64,000 nucleotides of DNA from Pseudoflavonifractor sp. An44 (GTDB taxonomy: Bacteria; Bacillota; Clostridia; Oscillospirales; Oscillospiraceae), in assembly GCF_002161675.1 (NCBI RefSeq), contig NZ_NFIH01000001.1:1-64000 (forward strand). The letters run 5' to 3'. The notes under the pieces were generated by a model. That model had not been told where the DNA came from. It saw only the letters and a program-made list of their open reading frames with translations, and did no database searches. Positions within the stretch are counted from its first letter, which is position 1, and each line of letters begins with the position of its first letter. Made by a program: the position numbers and the translations under genes. Positions 25,215-33,500 of this stretch are shown piece by piece.

Positions 25215-26627
25215 TTAATCGTTACGGTAAAGCAGGTACATAGTGATGCGGGATTTTGCGCCCGTCTTTTCGTACAGGGCGGAGATATGCCGTTCCACCG
25301 TCCGCTTGGACAGGAACAGGCAGTCGGCGATCTCCTGGGCGCTGCTGTCCGAAGAAATCATCTGGGAAAATACATCCCATTCCCGTTCGGTCAGCCCGTA
25401 TTTTGCGATGAACGCCTCCCTGCGCTCTTCGTCCGACTTTTGGGAAGCAGGCGGCTCCTTGGGCTCCATGACGGCGTTCATGCGGGCGGTATACACGGCC
25501 ATAGCAACGCTGACCGCCACGAACAGCACCAGGGCGATGACAATGGCGGCCAGGCTGTTGCCGGTGGACAGCAGCGCCACCGATCCGCTGGCGATCAGGG
25601 CGGCGCTCACGTTATTCATGGCGCGGCCCATGCCCGCCCACAGCGACGGCAGGCGCATATGCCGGGAAAGCTCCATAAAGCTCGCTGTAAAGAAGACAAC
25701 GAAAAAGCCCGAGGACAGGTAAAAGACCACCAGTCCGATCAGGAACGGAGCGCCCAGGTTCAGTACCACAATGGACAGAACCGACATCATCATCACGCAG
25801 TACATGATAAGCCCCATATACTTCCGCTTTCGGATATCGAAGACAAAGCCTGCGGCGAGGCCGCTGAGCGCCAGCAACAGGCGGGGCCACTGCCCGATAT
25901 CCGTCCCGCCCGCATGGCGGAGGGTCACGGCGTTGTCCAGTGTGCTGAACACACATGCCATCAGCACTACCAGCAGCGCCAGCATAATGCCCGCCGTCCG
26001 TTTTTTCCGGGTGAGGGAAATGTCTGTTTCTGATTTTGAGGCCAAAGCCGCAGTCTCCGTCATTTCGATGCGGCTTTGGCCGGCCTGTCTCGTTCGGATG
26101 ACCAGCAGGCTCAAAGCCGCCAGGAATACCGAAAGGAACGCCGCCTCCGCAACCTCCAGGTTGACAAGGTTGTTGTTTGCATACTGGAGCAGAATTCCCA
26201 GGGCGTAGGCGATCCCCGCCAGCCGTGCCAATGCATTGTCGCCGTCTATGGTGACGGCAGCCAGATAGTGGACGGCGCTGCCGAAAACGCCCAGCAGCAG
26301 GAAGAGCACCATCCCTGCCGTCATGGTCGCCGCATAGGAGATATGCTGCTGGACAATGAAGGTACAGATAATCGCACCCAGCGCCAGGATAAAGGTCAGC
26401 GCGCTTTTATAGCGCCTCCCGCCCCAGCGTTCCATGGCCGGATACAAGAAAAAGCCGACGGCGCTGGCGCCCAGCGCATAGTTCTGGGCAATGACAGTTC
26501 TCCCTTCCGTCACCGACAGAGAAATCATATTGACAAACAGATATTCCGCCCCTAAAAAGACAAAAGTAAAAATACCGATCAGCAGAATGGCGTTGACAGA
26601 CGCCGGCTTTCTCAGTTCCCCTTTCAT
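25215..26627 (-). CDS. LuxR-type regulator fused to a 12-helix membrane domain
   Basis: A 470-residue protein with a transporter-like membrane region of about 12 helices (1-385) and a C-terminal LuxR/GerE helix-turn-helix (about 408-470; YGLTEREWDVF, then AQEIADCLFLSKRTVERHIS). This architecture is known from gut Actinobacteria and Firmicutes, where such genes often sit beside the transport, reductase or surface genes they control. The membrane part probably senses a small molecule or envelope state, and the HTH acts from the membrane. It is transcribed toward, and ends about 230 bases before, the promoter region of the lipoprotein operon, so local control of that operon is a fair guess. It follows the small Cro/CI gene by 39 bases. 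Confidence 0.85.
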   Translation of the reverse strand: MKGELRKPASVNAILLIGIFTFVFLGAEYLFVNMISLSVTEGRTVIAQNYALGASAVGFFLYPAMERWGGRRYKSALTFILALGAIICTFIVQQHISYAATMTAGMVLFLLLGVFGSAVHYLAAVTIDGDNALARLAGIAYALGILLQYANNNLVNLEVAEAAFLSVFLAALSLLVIRTRQAGQSRIEMTETAALASKSETDISLTRKKRTAGIMLALLVVLMACVFSTLDNAVTLRHAGGTDIGQWPRLLLALSGLAAGFVFDIRKRKYMGLIMYCVMMMSVLSIVVLNLGAPFLIGLVVFYLSSGFFVVFFTASFMELSRHMRLPSLWAGMGRAMNNVSAALIASGSVALLSTGNSLAAIVIALVLFVAVSVAMAVYTARMNAVMEPKEPPASQKSDEERREAFIAKYGLTEREWDVFSQMISSDSSAQEIADCLFLSKRTVERHISALYEKTGAKSRITMYLLYRND

Positions 26628-26666
26628 CGTACCACCCTTTCCACAGAAGCCGCTGCAGGCGTCCCG

Positions 26667-26879
26667 TTATTTCTCCGATTCTTCCGTCAGCTCCACTACA
26701 TCCCCGATGTCACAGCGGAGCGCCCGGCAGATCCGCTCCAAAACCTCCAGGCTCACATATTCGTCCCGGTTCAGCTTTGCTATCGTAGAGGAGGACACAT
26801 CTGCCAACTCTGTCAGGGCGGATTTTTTCATCTTTTTATCAATCAGCAATTTCCACAGCCGGTTGTACTGGACAGCCAT
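26667..26879 (-). CDS. Small Cro/CI-family helix-turn-helix regulator
   Basis: A 70-residue XRE-type DNA-binding protein of the YozG-like short class: MKKSALTELADVSSSTIAKL forms the HTH, followed by RICRALRCDIGDVVEL. I place the start at the ATG at 26879 because GGGAG lies nine bases upstream; the ATG at 26888 is too close to it. It heads a two-gene unit with the LuxR membrane regulator, so it probably controls its own promoter and that of the island. Confidence 0.8.
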   Translation of the reverse strand: MAVQYNRLWKLLIDKKMKKSALTELADVSSSTIAKLNRDEYVSLEVLERICRALRCDIGDVVELTEESEK

Positions 26880-26911
26880 ACGCTTCATCTCCCGCCTTGT
26901 TTATGGAAGAC

Positions 26912-26940
26912 AGTATAGCACAAAAATCGTGAAAAGCCAA
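26912..26940 (-). promoter_or_regulatory. Promoter of the XRE-LuxR unit
   Basis: Minus-strand TTGGCT (26935-26940) and TATACT (26912-26917), spacer 17 bases, about 33 bases before the chosen ATG. Confidence 0.65.
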
Positions 26941-27065
26941 TGGATTTTATGAGATGTCACATATTTTTACGAATGTTAAGCCAAAAGAAAGCAGCCGCTC
27001 CTTTTACAGGCTCCTTTTACAGCCATAGACATTTACCGCTTTTTATTTCCAACGAGGTGAAGAAG

Positions 27066-27251
27066 CTAAAATACAGGGGAAAGGAGTACGATTATTTTCT
27101 GTTTACTCTGCAATGTTTTTTTGTGTTGCAAACTATAGATGATTTCGGCATCTTTATATCGCAGGAACTGTCTGCGAATCCTTTTAGCACTCTCCCTTAC
27201 ATCGTTACGTTTTTTCAGGTCATAATATGCTCTTGTCTCTTCACTAATCAT
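27066..27251 (-). pseudogene. Truncated excisionase-like (DUF6462-type) gene
   Basis: The ATG at 27251 has AAAGGA nine bases upstream and opens ISEETRAYYDLKKRNDVRES then FLRYKDAEIIYSL, which is the beginning of the small helix-turn-helix proteins (xis-like, DUF6462) that lie beside Tn916-type integrases. After IIYSL the expected helix and the GAVYR region are missing and the frame continues into unrelated basic sequence. I read it as a broken xis fossil marking the right side of the 15.7-27.4 kb island. The flanking 26941-27065 region shows nothing. Confidence 0.5.
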
Positions 27252-27302
27252 TGTCTTTGTTCCTTTCGGTTTTAATTTTGTCATGACACAAGCAGACCTA
27301 AC

Positions 27303-27347
27303 AAAAAAGAGAACACCTTCTGAAATTACTTTCAAAAAGTGTTCTCT
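27303..27347 (-). terminator. Terminator-like hairpin without an upstream gene
   Basis: Arms AGAGAACAC (27308-27316) and GTGTTCTCT (27339-27347) extended by further pairs, then six U on the minus strand. No intact minus-strand gene lies just upstream, so the gene it served was probably lost when the island decayed. Confidence 0.65.
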
Positions 27348-27421
27348 ATACAGCAAGTACTGTATTGTGTTTTATCCTTACAACAATTCATTCTGCTTCA
27401 CAATTCTTCAAAATTATATGA

Positions 27422-27444
27422 AAAATTGTTGTCAATTTGTTGTC
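27422..27444. repeat. Island-flanking direct repeat, right copy
   Basis: Right copy of the 23-base repeat at 15744-15766, same orientation. TTGTTGTCAA is itself repeated within it, as in integrase arm-type sites. About 30 bases further both sides also share CCGARAACCCTT. The stretch 27445-27615 holds no gene. Confidence 0.5.
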
Positions 27445-27615
27445 AACTCGGATTTGAGATGCCGAAAACCCTTGATTTTACTGGATTTTTTAGTCCAGAG
27501 GCTTCATTGTGGGGATTTCCACAGCGCTCCCCCCTTATCTCACCGTTTCTGAATAAAACTTGGTGATATCCGTGCCGGATTTTCCGGAAGCAGTTTATAA
27601 CTAACCCTATCTATC

Positions 27616-27663
27616 GAAAAAGAAGCCCCACCCCGTGAGAAAGATTTGGAGAATTGATGGGGC
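27616..27663 (-). terminator. Terminator of the DUF4379 gene
   Basis: Six-bp GC stem (27625-27630 with 27658-27663) around a long loop, followed on the minus strand by UUCUUUUUC, just after the stop codon. Confidence 0.6.
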
Positions 27664-27668
27664 AACCC

Positions 27669-28871
27669 CTATGATTTCTTCTGGTGCTGCTGGCTGTCAG
27701 CGGTATTTCTCCTTCTCTGATAGGCCAGCTTCACAACCGCAATATCTTCGGAAATATCCGTATGTATAAAAAGGTGCACCTTGGAGAATCCCCTTCGAAT
27801 CGCCGCACAGGTCTCCAAGGGATTCAGGGGCGGAATCACCTGGCAGATAATTTCCTGCCTTTGACACAGGTATGTCTTGACCATCACCTCCCGTCTCATC
27901 CGCTGGGAGTGCCCTCGCGGGAACAAAAAAGCCAGACCCAACTCGGGGATGTATGCATCCAGATCCATGCCAATGGCCTCTGAGGCTCCCCTCTGTACCT
28001 TCAGGCCCCTCTGCCCTGCATAGTACAGGATCATCAGCTGGGGCAGCAACTCCCAGAATTCCTGCTCACAGTGGATACATCCCCGATGCTCCACCGCCCG
28101 GCGAAAGATTCCATCCCGCCAGCTGTGGCCGCATGGACCCTTCCACCACACTTTTCGGGTGGACTCTCTGGAAAACTCCGTGGGACGCAGTACCCCGTTT
28201 TTCTTCTCATCCCACTGGGCCGTCAGTTCCGGGTCTGTCTCTGCCAAACTATTCTCCCGCCTCTTCACACACGCCGGACACTGTCCCCCTGTCACCCGAG
28301 ATATAACAGACGCTTTCCACTGGTACCCACAGGCACTGCACTTCCACCACACTTTGTCCTTGGCATGTTCCTTCACTTGATCCGGGGTGAAATCTCCATT
28401 CTGCTCCGACCACTCTTTGGCCAGTTCCGGCCGACGGGTGGCCAGATCATTGAACCCAGGGAGCAGTTTTCTCCCGCTGCAGTAGGGGCACGGACTTCCC
28501 AGGGTTGACCTGGTAGAAATCAGCGTAAACCACTCATGGCCATGCTTACACCTCCACCACACCCTCCGATTTGTGAAAGCAGTCACCTGCGTGGGTTTCA
28601 ATGGATGGTTGCGTGGGGACCATTCCTTGGCCAGCTCCGGAAATCGGGTATTGAGGTCATTGAACCCTTCCATCACCTTTCGGTGGGCACAATACGGACA
28701 CCCATTCCCGGACACTCTGCTTCGGATGGAGGCTGTCCACTCGTGACCACATGCTCCCTGCCAGATCACTTTTTTGTTGGAGCCGATGGTGACTTCAGTG
28801 GGAGCTAATGTGTTTTTTTGAGACCACTCTTTGGCCAACTCCGGCCTCATCTCCGCCAGACTATGTAACAT
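27669..28871 (-). CDS. DUF4379 zinc-ribbon protein with decayed nuclease-like end
   Basis: A 400-residue protein made of four treble-clef (DUF4379, zinc-ribbon) repeats of about 67 residues. Each has PELAKEWS or PELTAQWD, then VWW.C or like, a CGHEW-type knuckle and a CPYC-type second knuckle. The final 120 residues contain MDLDAYIPELGLAFLF, which matches the start of the Vsr-like endonuclease core found after such repeats, but the usual EYDG step reads LFPRG, so the active site looks lost. Proteins of this family accompany mobile elements and restriction-like systems. It follows the integrase by 68 bases and has its own AAGGAG site. DNA binding is likely; cutting is doubtful. Confidence 0.75.
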   Translation of the reverse strand: MLHSLAEMRPELAKEWSQKNTLAPTEVTIGSNKKVIWQGACGHEWTASIRSRVSGNGCPYCAHRKVMEGFNDLNTRFPELAKEWSPRNHPLKPTQVTAFTNRRVWWRCKHGHEWFTLISTRSTLGSPCPYCSGRKLLPGFNDLATRRPELAKEWSEQNGDFTPDQVKEHAKDKVWWKCSACGYQWKASVISRVTGGQCPACVKRRENSLAETDPELTAQWDEKKNGVLRPTEFSRESTRKVWWKGPCGHSWRDGIFRRAVEHRGCIHCEQEFWELLPQLMILYYAGQRGLKVQRGASEAIGMDLDAYIPELGLAFLFPRGHSQRMRREVMVKTYLCQRQEIICQVIPPLNPLETCAAIRRGFSKVHLFIHTDISEDIAVVKLAYQRRRNTADSQQHQKKS

Positions 28872-28899
28872 GATGTTTTCTCCTTATTTTTATAGAATG

Positions 28900-28936
28900 A
28901 ACAGGGCCTGTGAGCTGAGTCCTCACAAGCCCTGTT
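28900..28936 (-). terminator. Hairpin between integrase and DUF4379 genes
   Basis: Eight-bp outer stem (28900-28907 with 28929-28936) plus inner pairs, three bases after the integrase stop. The minus-strand U tract is weak, so partial termination is more likely than a full stop. Confidence 0.5.
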
Positions 28937-28939
28937 TTG

Positions 28940-30184
28940 TTACTGCTGCATATATCCATCAAACTGTTCTATTTCCCGCTTCTTGGTCTCCTGCATCACG
29001 TCCACATAGATATCCATCGTGGTCTTGATGTCCATATGCCCTAAGATCGATTGGATCACCTTGATATTGATGCCAGATTCACACAAACGGGTGGCAAAGG
29101 TATGCCTGAGGTTATGGCAGGAGAAGTCCGGCAGCAAGACCGGGTCCTTCTCCAGGCCGTCCTGAAGCAGCACCTGGTCGTTGCAGTCCCGGACGATGCG
29201 TTTGATGGCCTTGTTCAGAGCGCCTGGACTATGAACCTTTCCAAATTGATTGAGAAAGACAAAGTTCTCATACCCATCAATATGTGAGCAGCTGATCAGG
29301 CCCACCTCCTGCTGGTGGATTCGCTCCAGTTTAAATGCCTCTTTCACCCCGGATGCCATGGGAATCTCCCGGCACCCGGCTTTGGTCTTCGGGCTGTTGA
29401 CACTATAGCAGGCCCCTCGCTCATCCCGATGGTTGTAGTACACCAGGGTGTGGTTGATATGGATGATTTCGTTTTTCAGATCCACGTCCTGCCATCGCAG
29501 TCCAATCAACTCTCCCACACGCATGCCGGTGTTGACCATGATGTAAAAGGCAGGATACCAGTGCCGATACCGTGGGGTTCGCTTGATATAACTCAGAAAG
29601 AGTTTTTGCTGCTCCATGGACAGCGCCTTTCTCTTCTCCACCTCATGCCCGTGGGAGATACGAAGCTCCTTCAGCATCCGAACAGTGGGATTCTGCCGGA
29701 TGTAGTTGTCGTCCACTGCAAGCTGAAACACCTGGTGGAGAACATTGTGGACGTTGTCCACGGTTGATATTTTCAGCCCACGCTGGTCCACCAGAGTGTT
29801 ATAGAACCGCTTCACATCAGATCGCTGAACCTGCATCACCCGCTTTTTCCCAAAGGTGTTCATCACAAAGGTCTCATACATATAAATATAGTTTTTCAGG
29901 GTGTTGTCTTTGACTCCTCGCTTCAGTTCCTTCCACAGCTGGAAGCATTGATTGACGGTCATGGTCCTGGCATCCACCCGGATGCCTTCGTGTTTATCAA
30001 TAATGAGTTGCTCTTCCATCTCTCTGAGCCGATTCAGCGTTTTGGCGTAGATGGAATGCCGCTTACCATCGGGGGTGCTCCATCGATACTCATATCCCCC
30101 GTTGGCCTTTTCCGTCTCTCCGGTTTTCAGCCGCACATTCCGGCTGTCCACCCGCACGACTCCTTGTACACGTTTTGCCATCAT
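28940..30184 (-). CDS. int: Tn916-type tyrosine integrase
   Basis: A 414-residue site-specific recombinase that integrates and excises a mobile element. It has the N-terminal arm-binding and SAM-like core-binding regions (about 60-175) and a complete catalytic domain: Arg in TGMRVGEL (222), Lys in SPKTKAGCREI (268), HNLRH (357-361), His in LGHMD (383) and the nucleophile Tyr in MDIY (393). The ATG at 30184 overlaps the stop of the excisionase gene by one base (TGATG), so the two are coupled. Length and residues are those of an active enzyme. It belongs to the module mazF, xis, xis, int, DUF4379, and attachment sites should lie close by. Confidence 0.92.
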   Translation of the reverse strand: MMAKRVQGVVRVDSRNVRLKTGETEKANGGYEYRWSTPDGKRHSIYAKTLNRLREMEEQLIIDKHEGIRVDARTMTVNQCFQLWKELKRGVKDNTLKNYIYMYETFVMNTFGKKRVMQVQRSDVKRFYNTLVDQRGLKISTVDNVHNVLHQVFQLAVDDNYIRQNPTVRMLKELRISHGHEVEKRKALSMEQQKLFLSYIKRTPRYRHWYPAFYIMVNTGMRVGELIGLRWQDVDLKNEIIHINHTLVYYNHRDERGACYSVNSPKTKAGCREIPMASGVKEAFKLERIHQQEVGLISCSHIDGYENFVFLNQFGKVHSPGALNKAIKRIVRDCNDQVLLQDGLEKDPVLLPDFSCHNLRHTFATRLCESGINIKVIQSILGHMDIKTTMDIYVDVMQETKKREIEQFDGYMQQ

Positions 30185-30411
30185 CAACCACCTTTCTTTT
30201 CTAAATCGCCCATCTGTTCAATGAACTCTTCCAGCTTTTTTCGCTTAAACAGCCGCTTGTATCCATTCCAAACGACAAATTCACAGTCGTCCTGATCGGA
30301 CAACTTCATCAACCGGCCCCTTCCCATTCCTGAATACGCTGCGGCCTCATCCAAGGTCAGCAAGCATTTCTTCCAAATGGGCACCAACGCCAGTTTTTCT
30401 TTGTAGTTCAT
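30184..30411 (-). CDS. xis: Excisionase (Tn916 Xis-like), copy 1
   Basis: A 75-residue DNA-binding protein: LVPIWKKCLLTLDEAAAYSG, then GRGRLMKL and a wing ending KRLFKRKKLEEFIEQ, the winged-helix layout of Tn916-type excisionases. GGAGGG lies before the ATG at 30411. Family members bend DNA at the attachment site and direct the integrase toward excision. It is paralogous to the next gene and coupled to int by a one-base overlap. Confidence 0.85.
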   Translation of the reverse strand: MNYKEKLALVPIWKKCLLTLDEAAAYSGMGRGRLMKLSDQDDCEFVVWNGYKRLFKRKKLEEFIEQMGDLEKKGG

Positions 30412-30517
30412 GATTGTTCCCTCCTGTTCTATGCTGTCACATGGAGAATACCTGATTTGACGGAGAAGTTCCAATGTGTGAATTTCCCGTTTCCCTTCTG
30501 ATTGCATCCTTGACAAG

Positions 30518-30730
30518 TCAGATGGAGAAAGACCGATTCAGGTAGTCATCCAACTTTTTCCGCTTAACCAGTCGTTTCTGTCCGTTCCAGAGGCCAAATT
30601 CACAGTCTGGGTCATTCAATAGTTCAATCAGCTTATTCCGCCCCAGCCCGGAATAGGCAGACGCCTCATCCAGTGTCAGGGTGCTCTTTTCCCACACTGG
30701 CACCATGGCCAATTTCTGCTCATATTTCAT
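30518..30730 (-). CDS. Excisionase (Tn916 Xis-like), copy 2
   Basis: A 70-residue paralogue of copy 1 with the same layout: MVPVWEKSTLTLDEASAYSG, GRNKLIELL and KRLVKRKKLDDYL. AAAGGAG precedes the ATG at 30730. Two tandem excisionases before one integrase may mean one is a regulator or that each serves a different site. It follows mazF by 11 bases. Confidence 0.8.
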   Translation of the reverse strand: MKYEQKLAMVPVWEKSTLTLDEASAYSGLGRNKLIELLNDPDCEFGLWNGQKRLVKRKKLDDYLNRSFSI

Positions 30731-30741
30731 AATTCTCTCCT

Positions 30742-31101
30742 TTACTGCAGTTCCAGGCTTTCTTTGATAGCCCGATCCGCTTGTTTCATAATATTTGCAT
30801 CGCAAGTTCCCAGATACTCCCGCAGCCGCGTCCGATCAATGGTAGTAATCTGTTCAAACAGCACCACAGACCTCTCCGGCAGTCCCTCTTTTCTCCCCAC
30901 CAGCAGATGGGTGGGCATATACATTTTCTTGACCTTGCTGGTCAATACCGCCACGATCACTGTGGGGCTGTTTGCATTGCCCACATCGTTTTGAATCACC
31001 AGGATTGGCCTTCTCCCCCTCTGCTCTGAACCTACGGTCTCCCCCAGTTCTGCATAGAAGAGATCTCCCCGCCGGACCTTTGGATGTACTTTTTTCTTCA
31101 T
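30742..31101 (-). CDS. MazF/PemK-family toxin
   Basis: A 119-residue protein of the MazF/PemK/Kid endoribonuclease family: RRGDLFYAELGETVGSEQRG, then RRPILVIQND, VAVLTSK and PTHLLVG in the expected order. The conserved Arg of GRRP and Thr of LTSK are kept, so mRNA-cleaving activity is plausible. Normally a small antitoxin gene precedes it, but 31102-31344 contains none. The toxin thus heads the integration module without a visible antidote. It might serve as a stabiliser with an antitoxin elsewhere, or have been adopted as a regulator of excision. Confidence 0.88.
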   Translation of the reverse strand: MKKKVHPKVRRGDLFYAELGETVGSEQRGRRPILVIQNDVGNANSPTVIVAVLTSKVKKMYMPTHLLVGRKEGLPERSVVLFEQITTIDRTRLREYLGTCDANIMKQADRAIKESLELQ

Positions 31102-31229
31102 GTCTCACGCTCCATTTTCATCAGTGATAGAAACCTACATATATCTACCGCACGGTTTGGGGGTGAAAACGAAAGGTAAAAACAAAAAATCACCCGCCCC
31201 GCTCTAACAGCAAGGCTGGATGATCCTGG

Positions 31230-31258
31230 TTGTTCCCAATTCTTTCATCTGGTATAAT
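31230..31258 (+). promoter_or_regulatory. Promoter of the plus-strand 406-residue gene
   Basis: TTGTTC (31230-31235), 17-base spacer, then an extended -10 (TGGTATAAT, -10 at 31253-31258). The GTG start follows 87 bases downstream with AAGGAG. Confidence 0.75.
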
Positions 31259-31344
31259 GTAATTATACATTAAATTTTGAGAGCACTTCTATCTTAGAAA
31301 TCTATATATAACGATACACTGCTAAAGACAAAGGAGATGGTTAC

Positions 31345-32565
31345 GTGAATGAAATCATAAAACTAAATGATCCTGGAGAAATTTTAGTTGGTGGCACCAA
31401 TCTGATGGAACTTACCGGCGATCTCCTGGCTGATGCTCGTGCAGATCTGACCAAGGCAACTACGATGAGCGTCCCCATTGCACAGCTGGCCACATTGGGG
31501 GCCAGTGTAGCCTCCCTCGTTCCCGCCCTCAACACAGTGACCCAAACGTACAGCTTTAACACATCTGGTTTGTATCGTGTGGCCAATCAAGCAGTGGGCG
31601 ACTCCTTAAAGATTGCTCAGAACGGAAACTTCTGGGGTGCTTTAAAAACTGCGGACGGCGGCTCTAAGTTTGTCCAGCTTCAGTCGGCCGGCCCGCTGAC
31701 TGCAACATCTCAGGCGGTCGTCTCCATCAATCCAGCAACAATGATGATGGCTGTTGCCCTGTTCTCTATCGAACAACAGCTTGGCGAAATCATGGAGATG
31801 CAGAAACAGATTCTATCATTCCTAGAGATCGAAAAAGAATCTGAAATAGAAGCAGATGTCGAAACACTTTCCAGCATTGCATCCAAATACAAGCTGAATT
31901 GGGACAATAAGCATTTTGTCACCAGCAACCACAAAATGGTTCTGGATATCCAGCGCACTGCCCGAAAGAACATGCTGAGCTATGAGAAAAAAATCCGTGA
32001 CGTTGTGAAGGGCAAAAAACTGATTGTTGCCAATACACAGGTCAAATCTGCCCTACAAGATTTACTGAAGAAGTTCAAATACTACAGGCTTTCTCTCTAC
32101 ACGTTCTCTATGGCCTCTTTGATGGAAGTTATGCTTAGCGGCAACTTCAAAGAGGAATATGTCTCTGGCATCAGAGACGAGATCAGGCAGAGGTCTGAGG
32201 CATACCGCGACCTCTTTGGCAAGTGCTCTGTGTACTTGGAAAAACTAAGCGGTTCCTCTATGGAGAAGAATCTTCTAACCGGTATTGGCACTGCGAGCAA
32301 AACGGTCGGGTCGTTGATTGGCATTATTCCCGGAATAAAACAGGGGCCTGTGGACGAATTCTTGGTCGACCAGGGCTCACGCATGAAGAAAAGCGCTCAT
32401 ACTATGGAGACCCAGTCTATCAAAGAGTTTGCCGAAATCAGCAACCCAAAAACAGGTGTCTTCGTTGACCGTCTGGAGGATATTATACAAATTTATAATC
32501 ATACAGAGCAGATTTTCCTTGATTGCGAAAATATCTATTTACTTTCGGATGGCTTTAGTAAATAG
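31345..32565 (+). CDS. Orphan 406-residue protein, unknown function
   Basis: I do not recognise this protein. The GTG start has AAGGAG eight bases upstream and a clear promoter. Residues 1-135 are low in charge and Ala/Thr/Ser/Val-rich (SVPIAQLATLGASVASLV), with one semi-hydrophobic stretch near 130-145 (NPATMMMAVALFSIEQQLGE). Residues 145-290 form long amphipathic helices with many Lys and Glu (coiled-coil-like). A Gly/Ile-rich segment (VGSLIGIIPGIKQGPV) near 320-335 could insert in a membrane. It has no signal peptide. It stands alone on the plus strand between an integration module and IS debris, as accessory cargo does. Base composition is more AT-rich than the first 15 kb. Confidence 0.6.
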   Translation: MNEIIKLNDPGEILVGGTNLMELTGDLLADARADLTKATTMSVPIAQLATLGASVASLVPALNTVTQTYSFNTSGLYRVANQAVGDSLKIAQNGNFWGALKTADGGSKFVQLQSAGPLTATSQAVVSINPATMMMAVALFSIEQQLGEIMEMQKQILSFLEIEKESEIEADVETLSSIASKYKLNWDNKHFVTSNHKMVLDIQRTARKNMLSYEKKIRDVVKGKKLIVANTQVKSALQDLLKKFKYYRLSLYTFSMASLMEVMLSGNFKEEYVSGIRDEIRQRSEAYRDLFGKCSVYLEKLSGSSMEKNLLTGIGTASKTVGSLIGIIPGIKQGPVDEFLVDQGSRMKKSAHTMETQSIKEFAEISNPKTGVFVDRLEDIIQIYNHTEQIFLDCENIYLLSDGFSK

Positions 32566-32879
32566 TATCTCGATAAACCTCTGTTCTCTCAATACTCATC
32601 GATACCAAACAATATTACGAGAAGCGAGCGCTATGGATGCAGTGCTGTTCTCTAAGGCTCTGTCAGCATTAAATGATTTCGCTCTAATAAATCAAGAGTT
32701 AGTATGGACAATAATTCATATGCCGTATTATCAAGCACCCTCACTGCAACACTGCATCGCAGCTTGACTTTATGTCCACGGCAACGGAGATTATAACCAA
32801 TTCACATCTGGGAACGCTAATGCAGCATTATTTCATTGCATCATTACAATTATTAGTGGAAATTATCTACACAAATACT

Positions 32880-33200
32880 AGGGTGTTTCTAAAAGTCCAC
32901 ACGAATGGGCTATTTCATCACAACAAAGATGACCGCCAGGTAAATTAAGGGAAAAAGGGGTACAAATTGGTTATATCGGGTAGCAATACACCTGAACTGC
33001 TTTAATTTGAGGAAAAAGCGCTCAATCAAATGGCTCTCCTTGAAATGGTACTCTTTGGCATATTAAAATGGGACATTAAACCTATAGCAACCGTAGAATC
33101 ATTGATATTTCCACCTATTAGCTAGAGCCAAACCGAATTACCAAGGCCATTCAAAACAGCATAGATTTTGGTATACTTTTCTCCACATCTGATGTCACCA
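32880..33200 (-). mobile_element. IS5-family transposase relic
   Basis: Translating the minus strand from about 33065 to a stop at 32910 gives KEYHFKESHLIERFFLKLKQ, then IATRYNQFV and IYLAVIFVVMK, the standard end of IS5-group DDE transposases (HLIERFF.KLK..R.IATRYDK). A second piece upstream (33060-33185) reads GEKYTKIYAVLNGLGNSVW and NDSTVAI in broken frames. Several stops and the loss of the N-terminal half make it inactive. The preceding 32566-32879 stretch shows no gene. Confidence 0.7.
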
Positions 33201-33500
33201 ATCCAATAAATTAATGATTCTCGCTATTTGCAGTCTCTTTCAATACTATGCACCAAGTGGCTGCAAAGTATTGAAGATGCAAAGGAAGGGTTACCCAGTG
33301 CCAAGAGATGTAGGCCGGTGCAAAGAGCATTTTCCAGAACGCAAGGCCATAAAATTGCTGGCCTGGCTCAAGCAAGAATTCTCCCAGATAAAGAAAGCAA
33401 AAGCCAAACAAAAAGCTGTGATCTTCATGTAGATCTTCCATTTGGTGGATACTACCTTTGCCATTCACTATGTTTTACGGTATACTGTATACTGTATAAT
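33201..33500. other. Non-coding debris between IS5 relic and small frames
   Basis: No supportable gene. A 72-codon open frame at 33214 lacks a ribosome site and matches nothing I know, so I treat this stretch as decayed sequence next to the IS relic. Confidence 0.4.
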
